A stretch of 64,000 nt of DNA from Tritrichomonas musculus (GCA_039105265.1 JAPFFF010000001.1:5580001-5644000); one strand, 5' to 3'. Positions 21,927 to 32,528 are shown, counted from the first letter of the stretch. Notes: generated by a model not told the origin, from the letters alone. Translations and numbers: made by a program.

Positions 21927-23474
21927 ATGGCAAAGCTTGTTCAACGTGCCGTTGATGCAATTATCCGTCCTCCTCGAACAGAATATGATCAAGCTTCTAT
22001 TCCGCAATTTCTTCAAGGAGATGATGAAGTTACCTATGTTCGGCATCCAATAGGATTTATTAACACAAGAAACCAACCTCTTATTGGATCATATTATCAT
22101 GGAGTTGATATGGATCCTACATATGGAGGGCCATGCGTATTGTATCTACATGGAAATGCGTCATCTCAACTTGAAGGACAATTTTTAGTTCCAAATTTAT
22201 GCAAATATAAAATATATGTTTGCTGTTTTGACTTTGCAGGTTGCGGCTGCAGTGGAGGAGACTATGTTTCATTAGGATATTTTGAAAAAGAAGATACTGA
22301 ATTTTTACTTGATCAGTTACACAAACATTTCAATTTAGGACCTTTTATTTTATGGGGCAGATCGATGGGAGCTGCAACAGCTCTTCTTGTGGATTATCCA
22401 CTTGTTGTTGCCAGAATTTCAGACTCTTCATTTACATCAGTTCCGGACATGTGCGCTGCAATTGCTGTTTCAATGCATCTTCCTTCTTTTTTTGTGCCAG
22501 CAGTTATTTGGTTTTTAAAAAAACAAGTTATTCAAGCAGCTAATTTTAATATCGAAGAAGTTTCTCCAATTTCAATCTGCCGTATGAATGAAATTCCATG
22601 CGTATTTGGACATGCTGAAGATGATCAGTTTATCCCATTCGAACAATGCAGACGTCTTTATGATCATTATCCTTGCAAGATGAAATTTTTAATGCAACTA
22701 GAGGGTGGACATAACGGTAAAAGAAAGAAAGATTGGATTCAACTTGGTGTTTCATTTATTCTTGAAAATTTTTGTATTGATGTGAAAAATCCGATAATAT
22801 CATCATGCAGGAAATTACAGCAAAGCTTTTATCATTTCTCTTCTTTCTCTGCAATGGTCACAGAGAAAGACCATTTACATAGAGTTGATTCAAAATTAGA
22901 AGAAGATTATATGAACGAATTTTTGGAAGAGGAAGGAATAAAAGATCAAATAAACACCAGAAATGGTACTGAACAGAACATTCAAGAAACAAAAACTGAA
23001 GATACTACTGAAAAGAAAAAGAAGAAAAAGAAGAATCGTGAGAGTGATAATGACGGAGGATTAGATGAAAATGGCGAAAAGAAGAAAAAGAAGAAGAAGA
23101 AGAATCGTGATGGTGATACTGAAACTGAACTGGATGAAAATGGTGAAAAGAAAAAGAAAAAGAAGAAGCACAAGCATCATAAAAATAAAGATAAAAAAAC
23201 AGATAAAACAGAAAATACGGAAAGTGTTAACAATAATGATGATAATTTGATAAATGTTGAAAGCATCGATGCCGATGCAGAGAATAAAAGCAATCAAGTT
23301 GATTTAGGAAATGCTAACGATTTAATTTTGTTTGATGATGATACCACAAATAATATTACTACAAAACCTACTAAATCAGATAATAATACCTTAAATAATA
23401 TATCTTCAAATAATGAAAATAAGAATGATGACGATGAACCCAATGAATACGATGTGGAGGAGATCCTTATTTAA
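21927..23474 (+). CDS. alpha/beta hydrolase (ABHD17/Bem46-like) with a Lys-rich tail
   Basis: 515 residues. The first ~290 form an alpha/beta hydrolase of the serine aminopeptidase/ABHD17-like type: oxyanion strand LYLHGNAS (about 72-79), nucleophile elbow GRSMG (Ser146), catalytic Asp in GHAEDDQF (about 232) and His in EGGHNG (262). All of the triad is present, so an esterase, thioesterase or peptidase-like activity is likely; the substrate cannot be told. There is no signal peptide or transmembrane segment. The C-terminal ~200 residues are disordered and alternate Lys runs with DENGEKKKKKKKK (two near copies) and Asp/Asn-rich stretches, which suggests nucleic-acid or membrane-charge contacts. 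Relatives in trichomonads are usually listed as clan SC, family S9 peptidases. Confidence 0.88.
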   Translation: MAKLVQRAVDAIIRPPRTEYDQASIPQFLQGDDEVTYVRHPIGFINTRNQPLIGSYYHGVDMDPTYGGPCVLYLHGNASSQLEGQFLVPNLCKYKIYVCCFDFAGCGCSGGDYVSLGYFEKEDTEFLLDQLHKHFNLGPFILWGRSMGAATALLVDYPLVVARISDSSFTSVPDMCAAIAVSMHLPSFFVPAVIWFLKKQVIQAANFNIEEVSPISICRMNEIPCVFGHAEDDQFIPFEQCRRLYDHYPCKMKFLMQLEGGHNGKRKKDWIQLGVSFILENFCIDVKNPIISSCRKLQQSFYHFSSFSAMVTEKDHLHRVDSKLEEDYMNEFLEEEGIKDQINTRNGTEQNIQETKTEDTTEKKKKKKKNRESDNDGGLDENGEKKKKKKKKNRDGDTETELDENGEKKKKKKKHKHHKNKDKKTDKTENTESVNNNDDNLINVESIDADAENKSNQVDLGNANDLILFDDDTTNNITTKPTKSDNNTLNNISSNNENKNDDDEPNEYDVEEILI

Positions 23475-23774
23475 TAACTATTCGTAATTTATTTATTCTT
23501 TAATAAATGATATTAAGTGATATAATGAATGTCCTCTAGGAAAGCAAGGTGAAATTGCGGCAAAAAGGCCAATTTTATAATATAAAAAAACGTATACTTT
23601 ATATAAATTTTATATTAGGAAAGTAACAAGAATGAATGAGCTCATTATCAAACTTTCCTAATAGAGGACACAAATTACTTTGAAAATTTTTATGTAAAAT
23701 TGAATAATTATTTGAAACTTTTGAAAGTATTTTATTTAAGACAAGAATACTTATATTTATTTGCTTATTCGCTG

Positions 23775-25409
23775 ATGAGCAGCAAAACTAATAAAAACAA
23801 ATTAGTTAGAGGAAACAAATTAGTTAGAGGTAACAAATCAGGTAAAGAAAGAGAAAATAAGCTTAATACTGGACAGCTTAAAAACATTGATAAAAAACTT
23901 TTTACTAAACAGCGTAAAACCAATGATATAAAGCCTCATTATGAACAGCGCAAAACCAATGATACAAAGCCTCATACTGAACAACGTAAAACAAATGATA
24001 CAAAAGATAATACCGGACAGCGTATAATCAAAGATAAAAAACTTGATACAGAAAAGCGTACAAAAATCGATAAAAAACTAAAAGCCGAACAACTTAAAAA
24101 CATAGATACAAAACCTTCCAATATTTCAACTCATAAATCAATAAAAAAAAATCCAAAGCAAGCAAAAAAATATACCCAACGCAAATCGGCGGAAATAAAC
24201 GATTTTAAAGCGATATATAATAAAAAACGAAGTAATAGCGCAAAACAATACTCAAAAGAAACCATGAACAAGAATGCAAACACTAACACCATCAAAACTA
24301 ACGCTTTAAAGAATCGTAGATCCAAAAGTGTTAATAGAAATTATATCGAAAGTAATTCAGAATTGCACATAAAAATAATTGACCCAATGGACACTCATAC
24401 TACACCAAATCTTTTTCCAATCACTCGAACATCAAAAAATGATCATTATGATCCAGATCGATTGCGTCGTTTAACACAAACAAAGCATCGTTCAAATTCT
24501 GATACATTAAAGCCCAAAAACATGCCAGTTCTTAGAACAAAAAATTTATTACCAGATATCAAAACCCAAGAAGGGAGAAAAAAAATAGCAAGAGAAACAA
24601 TGAAAATAATATATGGAAAAGATGCTGGAAAATACATCGTATATGAACATGGGGTTCCAAAAAAAGTCGACATATCAGAAAAAATATCAAATTGTGTAAA
24701 AAATACAGAAACCATTATTAAAGTTCAATATGATACTTGGAATGCTCCTTCAGTAACTGAGCCAAACTGTTTAATCGAAGTCCGGGCAGAATCATCTTTT
24801 GGTGCAGCAAACCGTCTTGCCAGCTTATATAAAACGTGTGTACTCAATTTTGCTTCAGCTACAAAACCAGGTGGTGGCTTTATTAATGGTAAAGCAGCAC
24901 AGGAAGAATCTCTTTCCCGCCAATCAGCTTTATTCAAAAGTCTTCAAAAAGAAAAATTCATGTATATGCATCATAAAGTTAATAAGTCAGATTTCAAATA
25001 CACAGATTACATGATTTATTCACCATCTGTACCTGTCTTCAGAGATGATAAGACAGAAAAGTTGCTTTCCGAAAATAATATATTTTGTACTGATGTTATC
25101 ACTTCTGCAGCTCCTAATAAGGCTGAAATGGTGAAGCATGGCCAAGATACAAAATGCCTCCACAACATTCTATATACTAGATGTGAAAAAATTCTCAGAT
25201 GTGCAATTGACCATGGAGCTAAAGCACTCGTACTTGGCGCTTTTGGGTGTGGAGTTTTTGGAAATGACCCAAAGATAGTCAGCCAAATTTTTAAAGACTT
25301 ACTTGTTCAAAAAGGATATAAAAAATATTTCAAAACAGTTGTTTTCGCTATTTTAGATTCAAACTCTAAAAACTTTCAAGAGTTCAAAAAAACATTTCGA
25401 GGAGTTTAA
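23775..25409 (+). CDS. bacterial-type poly(ADP-ribose) glycohydrolase (PARG) with a basic repeat-rich N terminus
   Basis: 544 residues from the first ATG in frame; the longer frame from 23700 begins with a non-ATG codon. The C-terminal ~270 residues match the TIGR02452/DUF2263 microbial PARG fold. The PARG signature GGG-x7-QEE is intact as GGGFINGKAAQEE (about residues 365-377). Also present are ANRLASLYKTCVLNFASATKPGG before it and GAFGCGVFGNDP (about 488), the macrodomain phosphate-binding loop. It should remove poly(ADP-ribose) from proteins, probably in the nucleus. The N-terminal ~240 residues are Lys-rich and built of degenerate repeats (EQRKTNDTKP; NKLVRG twice), likely disordered and suited to nucleic-acid binding or nuclear import. 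Confidence 0.9.
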   Translation: MSSKTNKNKLVRGNKLVRGNKSGKERENKLNTGQLKNIDKKLFTKQRKTNDIKPHYEQRKTNDTKPHTEQRKTNDTKDNTGQRIIKDKKLDTEKRTKIDKKLKAEQLKNIDTKPSNISTHKSIKKNPKQAKKYTQRKSAEINDFKAIYNKKRSNSAKQYSKETMNKNANTNTIKTNALKNRRSKSVNRNYIESNSELHIKIIDPMDTHTTPNLFPITRTSKNDHYDPDRLRRLTQTKHRSNSDTLKPKNMPVLRTKNLLPDIKTQEGRKKIARETMKIIYGKDAGKYIVYEHGVPKKVDISEKISNCVKNTETIIKVQYDTWNAPSVTEPNCLIEVRAESSFGAANRLASLYKTCVLNFASATKPGGGFINGKAAQEESLSRQSALFKSLQKEKFMYMHHKVNKSDFKYTDYMIYSPSVPVFRDDKTEKLLSENNIFCTDVITSAAPNKAEMVKHGQDTKCLHNILYTRCEKILRCAIDHGAKALVLGAFGCGVFGNDPKIVSQIFKDLLVQKGYKKYFKTVVFAILDSNSKNFQEFKKTFRGV

Positions 25410-25949
25410 ATAATAATAATAATAAAAACTTTGGTAATTGTTATAACTTAATAAAAAAAAGTTTTTCAATGTTGGGTATTCTATCGATCTACATTCACCA
25501 ATTAGTTCAGGATATCTTCTGATATTAATACATTAATAGTATTTAACATATACCAGATTTATTAATATATAAATTATAATAATATTGATTGGCAAAAAAA
25601 AAAAGTAAATGATTAGGATAATAATAACGTAAAATCAAAAAAGGTAAAATTATAAAAAAATAAGAATTTAATTTTTTAATTATTGAGATAGGAACAAATG
25701 TTGTTTATTTACAATACATTGAAAATACGTTTTTTATTTTTTTGTGAATTGAAAATTATGGAATTTATGATGTTTATAAATTTATTCAAAATATAATCCT
25801 CTTAAATTTTCAAAAGATATTATGAAAAAAAATTTATGCATTGAAAAATGTAAATAAAATCGATTCAGTTTGAGAGCCATCAAATAAAATAGATTTCCAT
25901 CTTGAATTCGCATCATTTTTTTTAAGTCCGACAAAAAAAATCAATTCAA
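25410..25949. other. AT-rich intergenic spacer
   Basis: No frame, RNA or inverted repeat supported. A TCAATTC motif just before the ATG at 25950 resembles the initiator with one non-consensus base. Confidence 0.45.
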
Positions 25950-27920
25950 ATGATTGACACTAGTGTAGCCACTCCTGATACAGAAGTTAAAACACAAACG
26001 AAATTGTCTCGTTCCCAAAGAAAGAAACTCTTTGTTTACAATCCACCAGAAAAACAAGAAAGAAAGTCCAATGAAACACAAGTTAAAGATCAGAAGATTC
26101 AAGAAGATATATCAAAAAATATTGAACAAATCATAGACAAAGATTCAGATAATAATCAATCCCAAACTCAGGCTAACGCTTCAAAGAAAAATAATAAAAA
26201 GAAGTTTGTCTATCGTCCTCAAGCTGATCAAGAGAAAAAGAAAGTTGAAGTTCAGCAAACTACAAACAAACAAAATGAAGTTCAAATACACGTTCAAAAA
26301 ACATCAGATGATAAGAAAAATGAACAACCAATGGAAAATAACAATATGAAAGAAAAGAAAAATAACAAAAAGAAATTTGTATACAAACCTTCTCAAGATA
26401 AAGATAATTTATCCAACCAAGAATTAAAAGATAACAATAAAAATAACAACAAAGTTGATAACAATAATAACAATCAAAACAATAACAACAAAAATAGCAA
26501 TCAAAACAAAAAGAAATACAATAACAAAAACAATAATAATAAATGCAATAATAAAAATAACAACAAAAGCAATAATGACAAAAACAATGGTAAGAAAACA
26601 GATGATAATCAATTTAGTGAATCAACCAAGTTTGAAATTCTAAACAGCATCAAATATTTTGCTAATATGAAAGATTCAAAAGAAGAAGAATCACCAGAAC
26701 CAGTCAATTACACAACCTACATAGAACTTGATATGCATGGATCAGATCCACGTGCAAAACGTCCTTTAGATTGGGTTCCAGTTATTCGTGATGCACTTTT
26801 TAGCGCTCTTGAAAGAAATGTCGATGCTGTAAGATTTATTCCAGGCAAAGGACTTCACTCAAATCCAGAAATTGGGCCAATTCTTCGTATTCTTGTTATA
26901 TTAACAGCAAAACGCCTCGGTTTTGAAAGCTATTTCAATCCAGGAAATGAAGGTGTAATAATATGCAAAGTTTCGTCACATTCAAGCACATCTCCATTTG
27001 TTCCACACATGCCAAATAAGGATGAGCAAGATGATCTCAATAAGAACGATACACTTTTGAAAGCTTTTGGATTAAACAAAGGCGACAATCTTAATATTGA
27101 TAATTTAGCTTTTAGAGCTGTTAAAAGCCGCTTCCCACACATGCCAACAATTTGCATCGCAATCATTTGTGCCAAAAGAAATCCAAAAGAAGCTCTTGAA
27201 TTCGCACAACTTTTTGAAGATTATCTAAGATCTGAAGATGATTTCCAACAAATTTCAGAATATGAACAGAAAAATGAACAATTGGCTTGTGAAGTTGATA
27301 TGGTCCAACATTTAGAGGAAAGATACAGTTTAGATCATGAAATAATTAAGAGAGTTGTTCGTGAGAAACGAATGAAAAATAAATCTCAAATCATTTTGGA
27401 CAGAATAGAAAATGAAATTCCAGAAGATTTCTACAATTACTTGACTGAATTTCTTCTCAATTTCAGTCATATTCCAATCGAATCCCTTCTTGATTCAATG
27501 AAAGAAGGTCTTTACAATCCAAAAGAGATAACTAATATATTAAACTCAAAATCATGGAAAGGAATGCAAAACGCTCTTGGAGTAATGAAAGTAGAAAACA
27601 AAATAACAACAGATCGAACTGATGGTCGTCCAAAATTCATCCCATCAATTGAAATTGACCTTGCCAATGCAACTGTTGATAGGGCTACAAAGACAATGGA
27701 TAAAATTTTGAATGGTTTAGGAAATGGAAATTTCTCAGAAATAGTTTTGATATTAGCTCCTCAAAATCAAAAATCAAGAAAATGCAGCATCGACAATGTT
27801 AATGCTTTCTTATATAACAAAGCAAGTCAAGAAGGATTTCATATTGTCAGAACAAGAAAAGCTGATGAAAAAAATAATCGTTATCATTTCATGGTCTTTA
27901 ACACCAAGGAAGAAATTTAA
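25950..27920 (+). CDS. Smr-domain protein (probable nuclease or RNA-binding)
   Basis: 656 residues. A disordered N-terminal half carries three copies of a K-K-x-F-V-Y-x-P motif (KKLFVYNP about 25, KKKFVYRP about 83, KKKFVYKP about 140) and an Asn/Lys-rich stretch (about 160-225). An Smr domain follows from about 255: ELDMHGSDP (the LDxHG motif) and FIPGKGLHS (GxGxHS-type), then EIGPILR. After a helical middle region a second, degenerate Smr-like unit is seen at about 555-650 (SIEIDLANATVDRATKTMDKIL...EIVLILAP) without the catalytic-type motifs. Smr domains act as endonucleases or bind RNA/DNA in mismatch repair, mRNA decay and ribosome rescue. Which applies here is unknown. Confidence 0.85.
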   Translation: MIDTSVATPDTEVKTQTKLSRSQRKKLFVYNPPEKQERKSNETQVKDQKIQEDISKNIEQIIDKDSDNNQSQTQANASKKNNKKKFVYRPQADQEKKKVEVQQTTNKQNEVQIHVQKTSDDKKNEQPMENNNMKEKKNNKKKFVYKPSQDKDNLSNQELKDNNKNNNKVDNNNNNQNNNNKNSNQNKKKYNNKNNNNKCNNKNNNKSNNDKNNGKKTDDNQFSESTKFEILNSIKYFANMKDSKEEESPEPVNYTTYIELDMHGSDPRAKRPLDWVPVIRDALFSALERNVDAVRFIPGKGLHSNPEIGPILRILVILTAKRLGFESYFNPGNEGVIICKVSSHSSTSPFVPHMPNKDEQDDLNKNDTLLKAFGLNKGDNLNIDNLAFRAVKSRFPHMPTICIAIICAKRNPKEALEFAQLFEDYLRSEDDFQQISEYEQKNEQLACEVDMVQHLEERYSLDHEIIKRVVREKRMKNKSQIILDRIENEIPEDFYNYLTEFLLNFSHIPIESLLDSMKEGLYNPKEITNILNSKSWKGMQNALGVMKVENKITTDRTDGRPKFIPSIEIDLANATVDRATKTMDKILNGLGNGNFSEIVLILAPQNQKSRKCSIDNVNAFLYNKASQEGFHIVRTRKADEKNNRYHFMVFNTKEEI

Positions 27921-28971
27921 CCGTTATCGGACACTATCGATAACGGTTAAATACGTTGCCAATATTATCGATATTATCGGGAGTAGAGTAGAATAACCGA
28001 TACTATCCGATAATAAATATCATTATCGATAAAAACGGTTTTTATCATGGCCAATAATGACCGATATTTTTAACTTTTTTAAGGTAAAGAAAAGATATTT
28101 ACTAGAAATTATGGCTATTTAATTGTTATATAATTATATAAAAGTTATTTTTTCAAGTAATGACATATAAAAAAGCTTGTATGTACAAATGATCAAATTA
28201 TTAAAAAAGATTTTTTATATTTCATAGGAAATTAACTTTTATTATAATAAAAGATAAGTAATATATTATAATTCTAATAATAGTTAAGTATGAAATTTAA
28301 AATCAATAAAGATAATTTTATTTTGGCAAAAAAATTAAATTTATCAAAAAGTGAACATGATAACTTTTTGTAAATTAATAAAATTCTCTCCATTTCTCTA
28401 AATATTTTTAGACTTGATATTCTTTTAATAAAAAAAAACGCAAATTATTTTAGTAGCATTGCATTAATATTTCATTACATATTAAGATTCGTTAATTTGC
28501 AAATATGGAAATAATTTAATACTGAGAAGATATGAGGAAATTATCGTCTTATAACTTTGTTCTTAATCATAATCTTTTTTTGTTGGCCAATTGGTTCTTT
28601 TTTAAAAATTTTGAAAATAATCTTTTTATGTATTAATCAAAAACCTGATTTTTTAGCTTCTCATTATTATATTGGACATATAATGCACTCTGACCTTATT
28701 TCGCTTATTTCAGCATGCACTATTGAAGTACAATTAAAAATATAAAATTCCAAATTTTAATCAAAAATGTAAAAAAAAAGTATGGATATTTTATTATAAA
28801 ATATCGGAGAATATCGAACCGTAACCGTCCGATAGTGACCAAATATCGGCGGTTTTGCTTAACGTATTTATCGATAATTATTGGTTATCGAACAAATTTT
28901 TATCGATATTATCGGACTATCGATAATGAGCCGATAATCGATATTTATCATCATCGATCGACAACCCTGCA
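27921..28971. mobile_element. decayed hAT-like non-autonomous element rich in TATCGATA repeats
   Basis: Both ends of this 1.05-kb stretch are packed with variants of TATCGATA, CGATAACGG and CCGATA, in opposite orientation on the two sides (27921-28080 and 28790-28970). The right edge ends in ATCGATCGACAACCCTG, that is CAGGGTTGTCGATCGAT inward, which is hAT-like. An equal left end is missing, so no target duplication can be shown. The left side directly abuts the stop codon of the Smr gene. The interior has no transposase. Confidence 0.55.
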
Positions 28972-29194
28972 TTATATCATAGATTTATTTTACATGATAG
29001 AGAGTTTAACTTTAATATGAATTTATTAAGATAAAATAGGTTTGATCATCAATTTTAAATGAATTGAAAATAATTATAACCATTTTCTTTTTGTCCATAA
29101 AGAATCACATTTAGTGTACGTTTATTTGATTCAAAATTAAATGATAAGACGTTAAAAAATTTTATCTAAAGAAAAATAGAGACTATCAAATTTA

Positions 29195-32100
29195 ATGACT
29201 CATAAGATCAATCTAACTAGACAGCAGAAGTTAGATGTTGTTCGCCTTGTCAAAGAATATGAATTTCAAAACGAAAAACAAGATCTTGAAAATAAAAAAG
29301 ATCAATTAGAAAATGAAATCACTCAAATACAAACAGAGGTTCAACAATATCGTACAGAACGAAAAGAAGTTGAAAATGAAAACACTGGAATAATCAAAGA
29401 AAATAAAAAACTTAAAAAATCGATCAATGATCTTAAACGCAAACTTGCCAAAATCAAGTCAGACAATTCATTGGTTCAAATACGTAGAATAGGTTTATAT
29501 AATGAAAAAGAACAAGCATTAAATGAACGTGATAATCTTCGACAACAGAAGGAAATGCTAATGTCACTTTTTGATGTTATCACAACAAATAACAGTTTAG
29601 GTGAAGAAGAAGAAGAGGAAGAAGAAAATAACAAAACAAAAGAAAATTCAGAAATTTATCAACAATTGAATCGCCTTAATCAAGAAGTTGCAGACAGATG
29701 CAACGAAATCTCAAATCTGAAATCTCTTCTTGACACATCAACCAATCTTATTAAAAAACTTCAAACAGAGCGTAATGAAATATTGAAAACAGTTAGTACC
29801 AGTAGTAGCAGCGGAAGTTCTGACAAAAACAAAAAAACTCAGAAAAAACAAACATTAAACAAAAACCTAGATGATCTTGCGTCATCAATTGTAAAGCAAA
29901 ATGAAGCTATTTCAACCGCAATGAAAGAAGAGCCTAAGCGTTCGGTTAATACTTCAAAATCTTCGACTCAAAAATCTCCAGCTCCCAAATCTTCAACTCA
30001 ACAATCGTCAACTCAAAAATCTTCAGCTCCCAAATCTTCAGCACCCAAATCTTCAACTGGAAAATCTTCAACTGAAAAATCTTCAACCGAAAAATCTTCA
30101 ACCGAAAAATCTTCAACCCAAAAATCTTCAACCCAAAAATCTTCAACCCAAAAATCTTCAACCCAAAAATCTTCAACCCAAAAATCTTCAACTGAAAAAT
30201 CTTCAACCCAAAAATCTTCAACTGAAAAATCTTCAACCCCCAAATCTAAGCCTGTAAAGCGTGACCTTACACAATCACCACGACAACAATCTGCAACTCA
30301 AGTTAACGGCGTGATAAGCAACCTTCAAAAGCAAATCAGTGATCTTACCAAGGAAAACACTAAACTTCAATCAATACTCGAAGGTGCAGAAGAAGAACAC
30401 GAATTAATTTTTATGTCATTAGGGATTAGCAAGTATAGCACAGATGATGACGATAAAGATGAGACAAACATATTGGAGAAACAAACTAGTAGAATTACAA
30501 ACGAGATTAAGCGTATAAAAGATGAACTTTCTGAAAAGCTTGAAGAAATTGCTAATTTGAAGCAACTTTTAGCAGATTCAACAAATACAATTATGCAACT
30601 CACTAAAGAACATGATGATACTATGCAATTAATCGAGCTGCAGCGTCAACAAGATGAAGAGGAATGCTCTTATTCCTCATCCAATCAAACTATTCTCTTA
30701 GAAAACTTAGATGAACTTGTCATCCAAATTGAAAATCAAAATGAATCAATGAACCAAGAAATTTCTCAGAAATCATATTCAAATGAACCTGTACTATCTC
30801 CTCATAAGAGAGATGCCCAATCACACACTACTTTTAAACGTCCTCAAAATACAATATCTGAATCATTTAAAAAAATTCAGAACGAGCTCAAAGAAGCTAC
30901 AGCTCTTAATTTGGAAAAAGATGCACAAATTGAAGAACTTGAAGAAAACATACGTCAATTAGCAGATGAACATAAATCAATATTGCAAGCTCTTTATGGA
31001 TCTGATAATAACGATGAAGAATCAAATAACTCTGAATTGATTGATAATCTAGACGCATTGAACACCAATATAAGTCAACAAAATGAAACAATTAATTCGG
31101 CTATTACCGAAGGAGGACGTCGCAGTTTATTAAATAAAGTAAAAAGACCATCTACGAACATTACTAGGCGAAATAGAACAAATAGACCTCAAGGCCAAGT
31201 AATTGCTGCTCTCAACAAAATACGAAACGATCTTAAAAAGGCAACTGAAGCAAATTTCGATAAAGATGCAAAAATCGAAGAACTAGAAAATCAGATCAAT
31301 GAAATAAGATCAGGATTTGATGTTACTGAAAGGAGTGTTAACATCTCAATAGCTGACAAAACTCCTCAAGAAACAATAGAGAGCCAGAAAAGAAAAATTA
31401 ATGAACTCGAAAATCAGAATAAGGCATCAACAGAAAAAATTCAGCAACTTTCTACTGAAGTAAAAGAACTCAAGGATAATCTCAATCAGATTTATACTTC
31501 GGTTAAAAAAGTAAATAAACTTATTGGATGCAACAGCTGCAAAGAAGAAGAGGATTATGAAAGATCAAATGGCAAATTCATCAACATTGCACAAAATCTT
31601 GAGTCCAAACTGATGAAATTCATCACCAAATCAGCAGCTGAACAAAGTGACAGTTCAACTGATCTTGAAAAAAAGATAATCGAACTTAATGAACAAGTAA
31701 ATCAACTTCAAAATGAATGTAAAGCTCTCAATCTTGAGAAAAATGCAGTCCTCTCTGTTTTAGGAGTTAATGATGAAGATTCTGACCATGGTGATGAAGA
31801 ATATATCTTACAAACAAAATCACCTCTTTTCAAGCAAGTTCAATCAATGACAAAAACAGTTGAAGATCAACTTAATCAAATAAACGAACTTAAGCGCCAC
31901 TTAGTTTCTGCAGCAAAGACTATTCAACAGCTTTCTAATGAGCGATATTCATTCATGCAAGCATTAATGCCAGGTGAACCTGTAGTTCAGCTTGACTCCG
32001 CTACAAACAATTTATTCAAAAATCTTGAAGCTCTTGGACTTCAAATTACAAAGCAGAATGAAGATATTAATTCTGCAATTGAAGAAGATATTACATTAGA

Positions 32101-32296
32101 TGCTAGAACAGAATCATCACCCGTGATTAAATCACCCAGAAGAGAAAGAGAAAGATTACAAAGACCTCAAAATTTTGTCATTTCAGCTTTGAATAAAATA
32201 AGAAGCCAACTTGAAAATGCTCAACAAGAAATTTCAGATAAAGAAATAAAAATCGCTCAATTAGAAAAGAAAATCGAATCATTTCAAAAGGCATAA
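29195..32296 (+). CDS. long coiled-coil protein with KSSTQ repeat linker
   Basis: 1033 residues, almost wholly heptad-like Leu/Glu/Gln/Lys sequence, so a long parallel coiled coil is expected; no motor, membrane or enzymatic domain is visible. Four diverged long-period modules can be lined up. Each has a line like NLDELxxQIxxQNExIxSAI, then RPQNxVISALNKIRNDLKKA, then EISNLKxLLDxSTNLIxQLTxER. Between modules one and two (about residues 249-349) lies a 5-residue repeat KSSTQ/KSSTE/KSSAP (15-bp unit, more than 15 copies). Likely a cytoskeletal, basal-body or scaffold protein; that role is inferred from architecture only. Confidence 0.85.
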   Translation: MTHKINLTRQQKLDVVRLVKEYEFQNEKQDLENKKDQLENEITQIQTEVQQYRTERKEVENENTGIIKENKKLKKSINDLKRKLAKIKSDNSLVQIRRIGLYNEKEQALNERDNLRQQKEMLMSLFDVITTNNSLGEEEEEEEENNKTKENSEIYQQLNRLNQEVADRCNEISNLKSLLDTSTNLIKKLQTERNEILKTVSTSSSSGSSDKNKKTQKKQTLNKNLDDLASSIVKQNEAISTAMKEEPKRSVNTSKSSTQKSPAPKSSTQQSSTQKSSAPKSSAPKSSTGKSSTEKSSTEKSSTEKSSTQKSSTQKSSTQKSSTQKSSTQKSSTEKSSTQKSSTEKSSTPKSKPVKRDLTQSPRQQSATQVNGVISNLQKQISDLTKENTKLQSILEGAEEEHELIFMSLGISKYSTDDDDKDETNILEKQTSRITNEIKRIKDELSEKLEEIANLKQLLADSTNTIMQLTKEHDDTMQLIELQRQQDEEECSYSSSNQTILLENLDELVIQIENQNESMNQEISQKSYSNEPVLSPHKRDAQSHTTFKRPQNTISESFKKIQNELKEATALNLEKDAQIEELEENIRQLADEHKSILQALYGSDNNDEESNNSELIDNLDALNTNISQQNETINSAITEGGRRSLLNKVKRPSTNITRRNRTNRPQGQVIAALNKIRNDLKKATEANFDKDAKIEELENQINEIRSGFDVTERSVNISIADKTPQETIESQKRKINELENQNKASTEKIQQLSTEVKELKDNLNQIYTSVKKVNKLIGCNSCKEEEDYERSNGKFINIAQNLESKLMKFITKSAAEQSDSSTDLEKKIIELNEQVNQLQNECKALNLEKNAVLSVLGVNDEDSDHGDEEYILQTKSPLFKQVQSMTKTVEDQLNQINELKRHLVSAAKTIQQLSNERYSFMQALMPGEPVVQLDSATNNLFKNLEALGLQITKQNEDINSAIEEDITLDARTESSPVIKSPRRERERLQRPQNFVISALNKIRSQLENAQQEISDKEIKIAQLEKKIESFQKA
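29943..30240 (+). repeat. 15-bp coding minisatellite (K-S-S-T-Q/E)
   Basis: Tandem AAATCTTCAACCCAA-type units in frame within the coiled-coil gene. Two codon variants (caa, gaa) alternate in blocks, which indicates recent slippage or unequal exchange. A tract of five or more identical units lies near 30110-30190. Confidence 0.9.
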
Positions 32297-32528
32297 CGAT
32301 TATAATTAATATCTGATTTATTTTTGAGAAAAAATATAATTAGATAATTGATCAAAAAATAGATTTTTTATTTAGATGCCCCAATGAAACCAACGAGAGA
32401 TCATCTTTGTCATTAGAGATTTTTTTAATTACCATTATTAATGAATAAATTTTTCAACTCGGAAAACTTTTTCGAAACTTTTTCAATGCTTTTTTTTTTA
32501 TTATGACAAGATTATTCTTTATTTTATA

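Noticed and set aside
23527-23667. inverted pair GTCCTCTAGGAAAG / CTTTCCTAATAGAGGAC between two genes
   Set aside because: Short arms, no target duplication, so a MITE call is not supported; it may be a 3' UTR hairpin.
29946-30243. minus-strand frames of KIFGLKIF or VEDFWVEDF repeats
   Set aside because: Mirror translations of the 15-bp KSSTQ minisatellite in the coiled-coil gene.
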